A DNA stretch of 64,000 nucleotides from Liolophura sinensis (lineage: Eukaryota > Mollusca > Polyplacophora > Chitonida > Chitonidae). Shown in pieces: positions 37,578-47,834 of the stretch. How positions within the stretch are numbered: position 1 is the first letter of the stretch; every line of letters begins with the position of its first letter. Position numbers and translations under genes: made by a program. The DNA is taken from positions 35,631,265-35,695,264 of the forward strand of contig NC_088303.1 in assembly GCF_032854445.1 (NCBI RefSeq). Direction: 5' to 3'. The notes under the pieces were generated by a model. That model was not told where the DNA came from. It saw nothing but the letters and a program-made list of their open reading frames with translations, and made no database searches.

Positions 37578-39513
37578 AAGTTTAATAAATGTAGGATTCG
37601 AGTTGTCTGGAGATTGCTCAACGTTGAGCAATATTTGGAATATGGGATATAATATATATGGCACATAATACAAGACAACTAGAGATTGTTGAACATAGAT
37701 GTTATGTGGAATGGAGGATCAAATATCGAGACCTCTGGCGTTTGTTCGAAATTGATACTACGTGGAATGTAGGATCAAAGACACTTGGAGTTTGTTCAGC
37801 ATTGATACTACGTGTAATGTAGGATCAAAGACACTTGCAGTTTGTTCATTATTGATACTACGTGTAATGCAGGATCAGGACTCATGGAGTTGGTCAACAA
37901 TGACACTACATGAAATGTAGGATGAAAGACTCATGGAGTTTGCTCAGCAATTGCAATATGTGGAATCGAGGATGAAGGACTCCAGGGCATTTTTTTAACA
38001 TTAATAATGTATGATACGCCCTCGTACGATACATAATTTTAAAGCAAAGATCATAAAAGAAGGATGTTGACTGGTCCTTTTCACCTTCAAAGTTTAATGT
38101 CAGCAAAAGGCGGTGGAAGAATAAAATGTTTCTGTTTCGTACCATGTTGTCGGCCACACAGCAGTTAACCAACAGGTCGGATTGCTAGCAGTGTAAATGT
38201 AAAGGTCACACACACCGTAATTATCGTTATAATTCAGTCCTGAATCCAGTTCTAATGTTTCCCTAGTCGAGTTTTATTCACTGCTAGTGCCAGTAACACG
38301 GCAGGATACCCACTGAATCGATAGTGTGAAACGACTGTTATAGAACAATGTTTTGGTTGTCAAGGGCGTAGAGTAAAACTGGTTACCAGTAAATTAGTTT
38401 GAGATATTTCTAAAAATGGGCATCCAAGTTAGAATCCGCCTTAAGGGAGTAATCAAGTATTATGCATAGTGTCTAACATCAGGCTACATTGTATTATCAC
38501 AACACGTGTGTCCTGTACAATATGTTGTATAATATACATTGCACTAGTTGTCTATTAATTTAGGAAAGCGTTATCGAAGATTGGATCGGTTGTGAACACA
38601 AGCATGTCACGTGGACTTAAACTACACAGATTCCTGTATCTGATGGCTAAAATATTTTTTTGCGTTTATCATTCTTCATATCCGGGCATGACAGAGACAA
38701 TCTCATATGAACTGCGAGGTCCAAAACAGCAATTATTATTCCCTAGCGCCAATAACGCAATAACAGAAAACACAGGGCAAAGTCTATCTATAGAAACCGG
38801 AACAAACACTGGTAATTAGTAGCAGTGTGTGATTTGTAACAGTGTCATAATTGGTAACAGTGTGATGACTGGCGACAATGTGATAATTTGTAACTGCGTG
38901 ATAATTGGTAACAGTGTCATAATTGGTGACAGCGTGATGACTGATATCGGTCCGTCAGATACATTTTATTCTTCCACCGCCTTTTGCTGACATTAAACTT
39001 TGAAGGTGAAAAGGACCAGTCAACATCCTTCTATTATGATCTTTGCTTTAAAATTATGTATCGTACGAGGGCGTATCATACATTATCAATGTTAAAAAAA
39101 TGCCCTGGAATCCTTGATCCTCGATTCCACATATTGCCATTGCTGAGCAAACTCCATGAGTCTTTCATCCTACATTTCATGTAGTGTCATTGTTGACCAA
39201 CTCCATGAGTCCTGATCCTGCATTACACGTAGTATCAATACTGAACAAACTACAAGTGTATTTGATCCTACATTACACGTAGTATCAATGTTGAACAAAC
39301 TCCAAGTGTCTTTGATCCTACATTCCACGTAGTATCAATTTCGAACAAACGCCAGAGGTTTTGATATTTGATCCTCCATTCCACATAGCATCTATGTTCA
39401 ACAATCTCTAGTTGTCTTATATTATGTGCCATATATATTATATCCCATATTCCAAATATTGCTCAACGTTGAGCAATCTCCAGACAACTCGAATCCTTCA
39501 TTCATTAAACTCT
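37578..39513. repeat. large inverted repeat: 552-bp arms around an 831-bp loop, arms holding 50-bp tandem repeats
   Basis: The left arm is 37578-38129, the right arm 38961-39513, the loop 38130-38960. The inner 200 bases of each arm are unique sequence: CATTTTATTCTTCCACCGCC side, then CGTACGAGGGCGTATCATAC. The outer part is a tandem array with a 50-base unit (core GATCAAAGACACTTGGAGTT, then TTGATACTACGTG). Over the inner 400 bases I count about a dozen mismatches between arms, so the inversion or its homogenisation is recent. Twin open frames at 37906-38172 (-) and 38984-39184 (+) are the same arm sequence read outward and have no domain. The outer arm ends carry no obvious target-site duplication. 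It could be a fold-back type transposon, whose long terminal inverted repeats often hold tandem repeats, or an inverted duplication. Confidence 0.92.
38818..38943. repeat. 18-bp minisatellite, seven copies, in the loop of the inverted repeat
   Basis: Units start at 38818, 38836, 38854, 38872, 38890, 38908 and 38926, exactly 18 bases apart. The core is GTAACAGTGTGATAATTG. It ends 17 bases before the right arm begins. Confidence 0.88.
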
Positions 39514-39765
39514 ATGTGTCACTGTAGCACATGTTATCAATGTTCAAGAATGTGCAGGTGGCATTCCTGCAATATTCCGCATATTAAGTGTCACTAGTCT
39601 TACCTTATACATAGTGCATATGTTGAATAAAGTCTAGACATCATTGCTTATATATTTCACAAAGAATCAATGTTAAAAATAAGTCCTGGTGTCCTTGATT
39701 TAATATTGCTTATAAATCCAGGTTGAACAAATTTCAGGTGTTATTGCTCCCACAATAGTTTACTT
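39514..39765. repeat. outer, decayed extension of the 50-bp array beyond the right arm
   Basis: ATCAATGTTCAAGAATGTGC, TATGTTGAATAAAGTCTAGA, ATCAATGTTAAAAATAAGTC and GGTTGAACAAATTTCAGGTG continue the pattern of the right-arm array at about 50-base steps, with much more divergence. There is no counterpart outside the left arm. Confidence 0.7.
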
Positions 39766-42700
39766 ATTGTCATCATTGTCTTTAAGCTTGTGTTGTTTGA
39801 TAATCTCAGTTCACATCCTTGACATGTTAGCAGGCATTGGTCATGTATAGCCTTAACTGTTGTATTTTGTGCTCTAGGCTGAGACCTATATATATCTCTC
39901 TGCACTTACGTCGGCTTATTTGTTTACTCGGAACGTCCACCATTTCTCTCAGCGAGGGGTCGCCAATTTAATATCCTCATTTGTATAAAGCAATTGGTGG
40001 GCTTCCGTTAACAGCGTGTGTAAGTCATATTTACCGTGGAGGTCCATTGGCTGGCGGCTAAAGACGTGTACATTGTGACCTGATCAGATTAAGCTTGCTA
40101 TCATACACAGAGACAAACTCCAGCAATTTGGCGGTGTCACCCGGGCCCTGGGGCAGTGTCTGTCGATCCCCGGGATGGTCATTGGATCCCTGTGACGGTC
40201 ATTGGATAGGCAGGCAGTCCACTGGTGTTGGCGTTTGACGTAATTACATGGATAGTCCCCGGCCTTTCCGAAGCTGATTCTACACCAGGTCGTCCATACA
40301 TGAGACCAACTGATTGACTGGCTTAATGAACGAGTTAGAGCACCTGTGAGGGTCATTCGGCTGACCGAGAAGTCCCCAGTGTCCCATGAAACGACCTGGT
40401 TTATTATTTTGGAAACTTACAAGGTGTAGTAACTTACTAATAAATCTACAAAGTTCTGTTACCGACTGTCCAACCAATTCAATGATAATATAATGTGGTT
40501 AATAATCAGAAAAGGATATTCGTCAGTACAAAGGCTCTAGGCATGAGCACACTGGCTTTGAGTATTTTCTCCTCACCAGAAAGGGAAAAAAAAGTGCTTT
40601 GCTACTTCGTTATATTGCTCTTTGCCATATCGACAGACGTGGCTTTATGCTTAATTTAATTAGCTATAAACCTTACTCCTGTCTGAGCCGGTATTCTCGA
40701 CATGCTTTGTCCGCGTCCCTGTAATGAACTAACCACCCGGGGACAATGTCCTAGTTTCACATTGCCATAAAGGAAAATGGCATGTTTATTTGCAATGCAC
40801 AATCGTAATAGATTCTACATACAAGAACACTTTCTAAAAGGCATCGAGCCTCATGTTATCTTATACGAATGTTACTAAATTAGCCAGTTTTATTGCACAT
40901 TTTATCCAATTTGCCTTTCGTATGACTCGCTTTCATAGGCCTACTCGAGTGGTAGTCCGGGAATTTGTGTCAGGGTTGTTATGGGAAGATATGACTTACT
41001 TTGGCAGTGCATTGAGATGCTGCCTGTCTCTTTTCCTGAATTATTTATAAATATTGCTAAACATTAAAATGTTATGTTGGAAACATACTGTCATGTTGGA
41101 AACACGTTGTTAGGCCCTTCTCCAGAAGACGACGTATTACCGCCGTAAAAATATTAAAACGTGGAAAATGTTGGTTCATGCAGGAATATTCATGCATTGT
41201 AACCTGCAAAAAAATCCTTACAAATGCTATGGATTCCAAAAAAGTTTGTTATTTCCTGGAGCAAATTTCTATAGAAAAAAGTAGGTCAACCCAGTGAATG
41301 GGTACTTTGAAATTTCTTAGACACCACGTTGAAACACTGCGATTATCCTAATGTCCTCAATTTTGATGACAACCGCTATGACTTTTTCCTCCCCCAAAAA
41401 TACATATTGTCGAGATATCAGCTGGCAATACCTCACATTTTGCGATGGCATCTAAACTACAAGAGGAACTAATGAGGCCCGGATCACTTAAGAGAGCAAA
41501 TCGCTATCATGGTTTAACCGGCAATGTCCTCTTGATTCATTGTAAGGTTATTTTTAACTATGACAACAAATTCTTTCCTATACAGTGCACGATTTTAGCC
41601 CTCTGGATACCTTGGCACATTTCAAGGAAGACTGCTGACAGGACAGAAAAAACCCTTGTGGCCCGTCAGCTATACCAATTAGCCTAAATTGACTTTTGCG
41701 GCTGCTTGTGCCCCAGGGATTCCATCTGTGATGTCATCATTTGACCTAACTAGTGAAATTAACCTGACAATCTGGAGAAAATTTAATTACTCGGATTCCT
41801 TCCGTTGCAGTTTTATGCGATAGTTTTCATGGCACCTGTGTTGACATTCTTTTACGTCATAGAAGACGAATATTCACGCGGCATCGCTTACGTTTAAAGG
41901 AATAAACAAAAAGGCTGAAATATATGGATAACTGCCATGAGATCATTTGCACAAGAGTTTTGTAGGTCTAAATTTATCGTAAATCACCACGACCGAAATT
42001 GTTCTCCTACATGAGACTATAAGCTACGATTATCGCAACTCAGTGTCAAAAATGACAATTACGTGTGTATTCAGAAAATGGTATTGATTCGTTTATTCAG
42101 TTGGTGCTTTACGCCGAATTCAAGAATGTTTTTCGATCATCCGCAGATTGCTTTATGAATGTGTTAAAAATGTGTCCGATCCTTGGTCATTGCCCTAGGA
42201 CGCCAACCACCAGGCCGCGAAGCTCCTGCCCCCTAAATGAAATAACAGTTCAAACTAATATTTTCTGTGACTTTTAACAAGAGAACGTAAAAAAAAACGC
42301 ACATTAACTGGCAAATTATCCATGTCAATGAACTTGTGCAAGTGGTGGTTAATGGTGAATTCAATTATAGCACTAACAATCGACTGCGGCTTCGACGCAA
42401 CTTTTTATGTGAGCAGACCATACATATCCTTTTAATAATTAATTCGTCAACAGTAGTCTCTTTCCAGCAGGAATAGGTTCGTTTTTTCAGCTAGTGTGCA
42501 AAAGCGTCTGAAAACTGGATCCAAAATATTCCTTGGAATCACGTTAAGCTTGATGAAGTTGCGTTTTGTTCACTAGGTTGTTAATGTGTCGGAAGAACTG
42601 CTCGTCACTGTGTCGAACCATCTGCTGACAAAATCGGACACAAAGTTTTTGTCAAGCGGCAGAGTCTATTAATGTGTAATCCTGCACCAGTTCTGTGCTG

Positions 42701-43099
42701 TCATTTGAAGAATGATAAATGCTTGGACAATGATTCAGCCACGCCTGGGTCTTACTTCCTGATTTCCCTAGAGGAATTCTTCTTCCACTTTTCTTCATGA
42801 ATGTTTTATTCCATCTTGGTGACAGCCACAGAACCCCCACTCCCGTTTTACATTGAGCTTTGTCCTCTACTTATACTTATGCTCTACCTCGTTCTTCGGA
42901 CAAATTGCTAATCCGGTTAGCGACAAATACATGGCCGGAGGCTATGTGGACAGGAAGGATAAGGTGACCAGCCGCTGTTGGTCAAGCGGTCATCTTCAGG
43001 CCACGGCAAGGTCAGCAGGTTAGGATTGACGGAATCGTGCTGTGTATGTTTATAACAGAGGTTAAGGCTGCCAGCAGAAGCCCAATCATATTGGAGCTG
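39766..43099. other. non-coding stretch, no gene recognised
   Basis: Open frames of up to 90 codons (40084-40356, -) have no recognisable domain. The patch 40080-40360 is GC-richer. No arrays or transposon ends are seen. Confidence 0.45.
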
Positions 43100-43329
43100 T
43101 GAGAGTGAGAAGGCCTATATTGCGAGAGCTCAGCCGAGCGGCGTAGTCGTAACGGTTTTAGTGGAGCGGCCAACTACGTTAGTTAAATACTGGGATTACC
43201 CTCCATCAGCGCCGGTATACCGCATCAGCAGTAGCCTTCATGGTCCGAGAGTTTTAACAGCTCCATCGATATGTGCACGCGACATCTCATGTCGTGAGAA
43301 AATTCAGACGAACTCCAGCATGATTCCAG
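43100..43329 (+). other. possible 5' untranslated exon upstream of the GPCR gene
   Basis: A GC-richer stretch ends in GATTCCAG|GTAACC, a fair splice donor with the GT at 43330-43331. It is on the same strand as the receptor and 4.3 kb upstream of the acceptor at 47670/47671. There is no CDS in it that I recognise. An ATG at 43320 would give only a short upstream ORF if this exon were joined to 47671. The exon start is a guess, and the link to the GPCR rests only on position and strand. Confidence 0.28.
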
Positions 43330-43904
43330 GTAACCTCTTCTTATATCCACGGTAAACCATTTTCTCGTTTTTTAAACGGCTTTTAATACTTATTAATCAA
43401 CCCGATTCAAGGCAACTATTTTTGGCAATTTTGATCACCTGTTATATAAACAGATCGCCAGTAGAAACTTACAAATAAAACCCCGGATAATCACATTTAT
43501 TCCTTTATGATTCTGAGCCTGTTCCAAAATGTTACCATTCAACGTTAGTAGTCAATACTATCATACTTCACACTAAAATATCGTTTCTTATATTATTCTA
43601 TGCATATCTAGCGTCTTTGCTGAGATTTGTTGCCTATTGTGAGACAAACTTCTCTTCCTCTAGATTAATACCTAAGGAATTCAGGACAATGTGCGCCTGA
43701 TTATTTTGTACTGAGGCTATGTTTGTGAGCAGGTGTTCCACTGGCGCGGATGTCGTGCTAAGTAGATAGTAACCACGTTAATTTACTGACTATTCATGCG
43801 GCTGGTGATTAGAAAACGACAAATTGATAGACACGGTAGACAAACACGCGTCTGGGAACCGCAAATTGTTTCAGCCGAACTAAGGCAAGGGCCAAATCCA
43901 GTGG

Positions 43905-44129
43905 TTAACGAGTCTGGGCTTCTTGGCGACTGTCTGCAGCACGCCAAGTAAAACGTTCGAGCTCACTCATCGAACCAGATCGGCTAAGTGTTTTGTAAAG
44001 TGAACGTCTGGTCCGCTTATCGATGGAGTGATTAAAGCAATTTAAGATTGTACCTGCCAAGTTAACACCGGAATGGACAAAAAATACTGGTCTCATGAAA
44101 ACTTCAAGTTTCTTTCTTTCCCTCTGCAA
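43905..44129 (-). CDS. unassigned open frame, possible terminal exon
   Basis: This 74-codon minus-strand frame has a TTGCAG acceptor-like sequence just after its first codons. It ends in a basic and Ser-rich tail (KRTRRSLYKTL, then SRSGSMSELE). A hydrophobic patch followed by such a tail is vaguely like the end of TM7 plus helix 8 of a GPCR, but no NPxxY or equivalent is present. I see no partner exon. It could equally be chance. Confidence 0.15.
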   Translation of the reverse strand: MQRERKKLEVFMRPVFFVHSGVNLAGTILNCFNHSIDKRTRRSLYKTLSRSGSMSELERFTWRAADSRQEAQTR

Positions 44130-44318
44130 GCTGTATTTGACACGATATAGCTATTGTACTGCCAGCAGCGTAAACCCGTAACCTTAATTCTAATAGAATT
44201 TATATTCAACTGTGGGTGGTTGCAATGTGTGTTTTGTTTTAGTTTCCTGGTGTGTTGGATATTAGTTTGCAAAAGCTATAATGTACATAAAACCTTAGCT
44301 AATTGTATATCCCGCACT

Positions 44319-44611
44319 ACAGACATAGTTAGGGGCCTCCGTGGCTCAGTCGGTCAACGCGCTAGCGCAGCGTAATGACCCAGGAGTCTCTCACCAATGC
44401 GGTCGCCGTGAGTTCAAGTCCATCTCATGCTGGCTTCCTCTCCGGCCGTACGTGGGAAGGTCTGCCAGCAACCTGCGGATGGTCGTGGGTTTCCCCCGGG
44501 CTTTGCCCTGTTTTCTCCCACCATAATGCTCGCCGCCGTCGTATAAGTGAAATATTCTTGAGTACGGCGTAAAACACCAATCAAATAAATAAATAAATAC
44601 AGGCATAGTTA
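44319..44611 (+). mobile_element. SINE family 1, full-length copy with 13-bp target-site duplications
   Basis: The element is 44332-44598, flanked by ACAGACATAGTTA (44319-44331) and ACAGGCATAGTTA (44599-44611). The A box lies in GTGGCTCAGTCGGTCAACGC and the B box in GTGAGTTCAAGTCC. The TGGCTTCCTCTCCGGCCGTA, ACCTGCGGATGGTCGTGGGT and TATAAGTGAAATATTCTTGA blocks follow, ending in CAATCAAATAAATAAATAAA. The open frames here (44341-44572 +, 44391-44645 -) are SINE sequence. The insertion lies upstream of the GPCR, probably in an intron or promoter region. Confidence 0.95.
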
Positions 44612-47600
44612 AAGACCAGGTAGTAATCTTGAAGTTTGAAAGCAAGAGAAAACATCAGCAATAAAATGAGGGCTGACAATACAATAGTTTAGACGAACAA
44701 AACCACCGCTAATTTTGTGTTTGATATACTTACCTTTGAACCATAATTCTTCCTTTCGAAATTTGGAGCTTAAGCTCAATTGCATTTCACGCTTGACGGT
44801 AAGTTAAGCGGGTATTTGACTTGAGTACTTTTCGTTTTTTTTTTCTACGTTACAGCACAATCTTTTGTGAAGACATATTAAAAGTGGTTGCTACTTGATC
44901 TCCCTTGGCATCGTTTTCAGTAAGACTTTCTTTCAACGAACAGCTTTTCCAACACAATGTGTGTTCACGGAATTTGATGGTGTACTGTGCGCACTTTTAA
45001 CAGATGTTTGTGATGGTAACAGAGTAACCTTATCCTGGTTTTAAAGATCTTTCTGCACTCGATTATTACAGGCCTCTATTCAGGTTAAAACAACCTTCTG
45101 ATGGGATTTTACAAAGTGTTAATATACACATTGAAGGAAAATGTCGACGAGCTGTTTTGTGTTTTTGCCAAATTCATCTCACAATCTAACATTTTTTGCG
45201 TCAACATGGATTATTGATTTTACGACTGTGGCTCGAGAACAGTTCGTTTTGGGGCATTGATATAACATAGAATGCTTCATTTTGTATATATCATTAGGAG
45301 AGCAGTTAACATTGTCCCTCTTCTGACCATAATCAAATGTTTGGCCTCTGTGAGTATTACTTGAGGTGCTGTCACTTTTTACATAGTCGTCATACATTTT
45401 TTTAAAAAAAGCCAATTGGCAATAGCAGATCATCCCACAACAGTGCCCATCTCGTTTGCACTCGAGACTTCGTTTCCGAGATTGACCCATGTTAAAACTG
45501 GGCTGCTTACAGATTTACTTGATTGATGAGTAACGCTGAATTCAAGAAATTTACATCTATATTATGGGTGTTTTATGGGTAGGGGAAACTACCAACCTTG
45601 GGTGCGGTGACGAACTTTCCCTCATCTGACGTACACTGACCTGCTCACGGTATTTTTGGAAGAGTAGCGGACTACAAGGAAATTTAGACTACGATAATTA
45701 GAGTCGATTACCACTTAGTGATACCAAGACAGTCTATAAATTCCTTGTCCAAGGTCAGTTTTGAACTCGTACGCCGAAGGTCATGGCAATTGAAGGCAAG
45801 TTGGTGAAGCCAGCAGACCACGGCCACGCCCCTAGGTATGGTGTTACATGCTGTTGAGCATGTCTGAAAACGCAATCTAAATAAATATGTAAATATATAT
45901 ACATAACACTGTTTTATCTTAAAAGGATCTGACGTACCACTAACCTAGCTGACAAACATCACAAATATCCTGACTCGTTGAAGCCCTCGCTCGTTGTAAC
46001 CGTCAGGCCCCTGACCAATGTGATAGCGTCTTGGAATCTAGATATCGCCATATTGGCCACGGCTTTAAGCTGGGAATTTTGGCAGCTAACTGGCCATGGG
46101 TAGTGATTTATGCCGGGCACTTTCCTTTTCCCGGCCCATTTACCTGATCACCTTTATACAGGTGCAATAAACACTAATCAAACAAACATTTTATTTCTAC
46201 CAAGGTGATAACGATTTGTGGGCAAAATGATAACACAGAACTCGTACATTACCACATTGGAATAGTCATTACCTGCTGATGAATTCGACAAGCTTTAGTA
46301 ACAAAAACTAAACTTGCACAGTAAGGCGGATTTTTATCAGCGTTACCCTGGATTAAAAAATGAAGGAACCCCATTTGGATGTTTAATTAGAGTAATGGTA
46401 TTTATTAGGCGAAAATGTGTGTGACGTGTTATGTTAAAGAAAGAATTGTAGAGAAAAGGGATGATGCAATGACCACACTGTACATGATACTTGAAAAGCC
46501 TGTTTGTTTCTTGAGAATGTGTCACTTAGACATATGTTATATAGTCGTCTGTGACGTATATGTATATTTTCTTAAACATCAATCGATAGCTGTGGTTATG
46601 CTTAAGTATAAAATAATCCTGAGCGCGCTATACACCAATACAGCAGAGAAACATACTCTTTGAAGATGATTTTAATCACCACATAAAATGTACATCCCTT
46701 TTCAATTAATGATTGCTCTGAAAGCATCAGACTGGGGTTTTCTTCTGATCTTGCTGACCAGTATGTGCCTAAATACTTACCGTCCTCCACACAAACTCAG
46801 AGCCAGATACTTTACAACAAGTACACTGTATTGATCCTCCAGCATTATAATGTGGCCGATATGAAAGCGTTGCAGTCGCTCCGTGGCGTAGAAACCACAA
46901 ATACACACTCGGCTTCGTTTCTGGATGGACGGGGAATTCTGTTATTGATCCCATAGTGTTCAGAGGACACATCACCCGTTGAACGTCTCTGTAAGCTTAT
47001 TGAAACAGCACGAGTCATTGAAGTAAACGGCACCAGCTGGAAACGCCTGTAGTGAAGCAGGCCTGTCTCAGTACTGACAGCGCAAAGGCAGTACTTATTG
47101 AATTTGCCGAGTGAAGCAGCAAGATTCTAAACAGACCGTCCTTTCCCGCTACTTAAGATATGTGTCGTTAAACACACACGAACTTTGCGCCGTTGTTTAT
47201 TGTGGAAGGAAGCATCTTTGCAGCCACTTGAATAGGATGAGTGGCGGACTTCGTCGCAAAGTTTTAAAGTAAGGGTGTCTTGGTATTTTAAGGCACGTAA
47301 ACTGATGTGTAAATTCGGAATGTGATTGCCAAGAAAGGTCGTCAATCGAAGTTTGATTGTAGAAAAGCTTCGGAGCTAGCATGAATTACTACCTGGCATT
47401 TGTTCGTTCCCTCTCGTGTTACCCACATTAAAAGGTTACAGGGGCATTCCAAAATGGCTATGTGTACACCATCCAGTTGTTAGGTTTTATTACTTGATGG
47501 AATTATAAAACAAAGTATTCATTTTTCTGACTGTACAGGGCTTTAATACTGCCAAAGTGGCTCCATTACACTGACGTTTCAGCTCTAGTTTAACTTTCTC

Positions 47601-47640
47601 CATGTTGTTGTGTGTTACTTTGAAGTCATGATCATTCATT
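44612..47640. other. non-coding stretch upstream of the GPCR exon, with a possible decayed SINE at about 45985-46187
   Basis: No gene is recognised. At 45985-46187 fragments such as CCTGACCAATGTGATAGCG and GCCGGGCACTTTCC, then ACTAATCAAACAAAC, recall a very old SINE family 1 copy, but the match is poor. If the GPCR has an upstream exon, this is intron. Confidence 0.4.
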
Positions 47641-47650
47641 GATTCATTCA

Positions 47651-47670
47651 ATCTCTCTTTTTTGTTGCAG
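47651..47670 (+). promoter_or_regulatory. 3' splice site of the GPCR exon
   Basis: A pyrimidine-rich run (ATCTCTCTTTTTTGTTGCAG) ends in CAG at 47668-47670, a textbook acceptor. The ATG of the receptor lies 165 bases downstream with an in-frame stop between, so the upstream exon would be untranslated. Class A receptors with an intronless CDS often have such a split 5' leader. Confidence 0.65.
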
Positions 47671-47772
47671 ATGTTTTACGGAGCATTGTCATCGAATGAG
47701 GCAGAAATGACAAATTTCGACTTAATGGAGTCCAAGAGCTGGAAGGCATCCTTTTACATTAACAATTGCTGA
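47671..47772 (+). promoter_or_regulatory. upstream ORF in the GPCR leader (33 codons)
   Basis: An ATG sits exactly at the first base after the predicted acceptor and opens a 33-codon frame (MFYGALSSNEAEM start) that ends with TGA at 47770-47772. It lies in a different frame from the receptor and stops 62 bases before its ATG. It could lower receptor translation, as upstream ORFs often do. If the exon begins elsewhere, the frame may be longer or absent. Confidence 0.4.
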
Positions 47773-47834
47773 CGTTCATTGTCGGAATATAATATTAAAT
47801 TTCCTAACGTTGTTAGACAATACCCCGTGTTACC

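Noticed and set aside
37906-39184. Two similar peptides (88 and 66 codons) as a possible inverted gene pair
   Set aside because: They are the same arm of the inverted repeat read outward on each side. The second half of each is tandem-repeat sequence.
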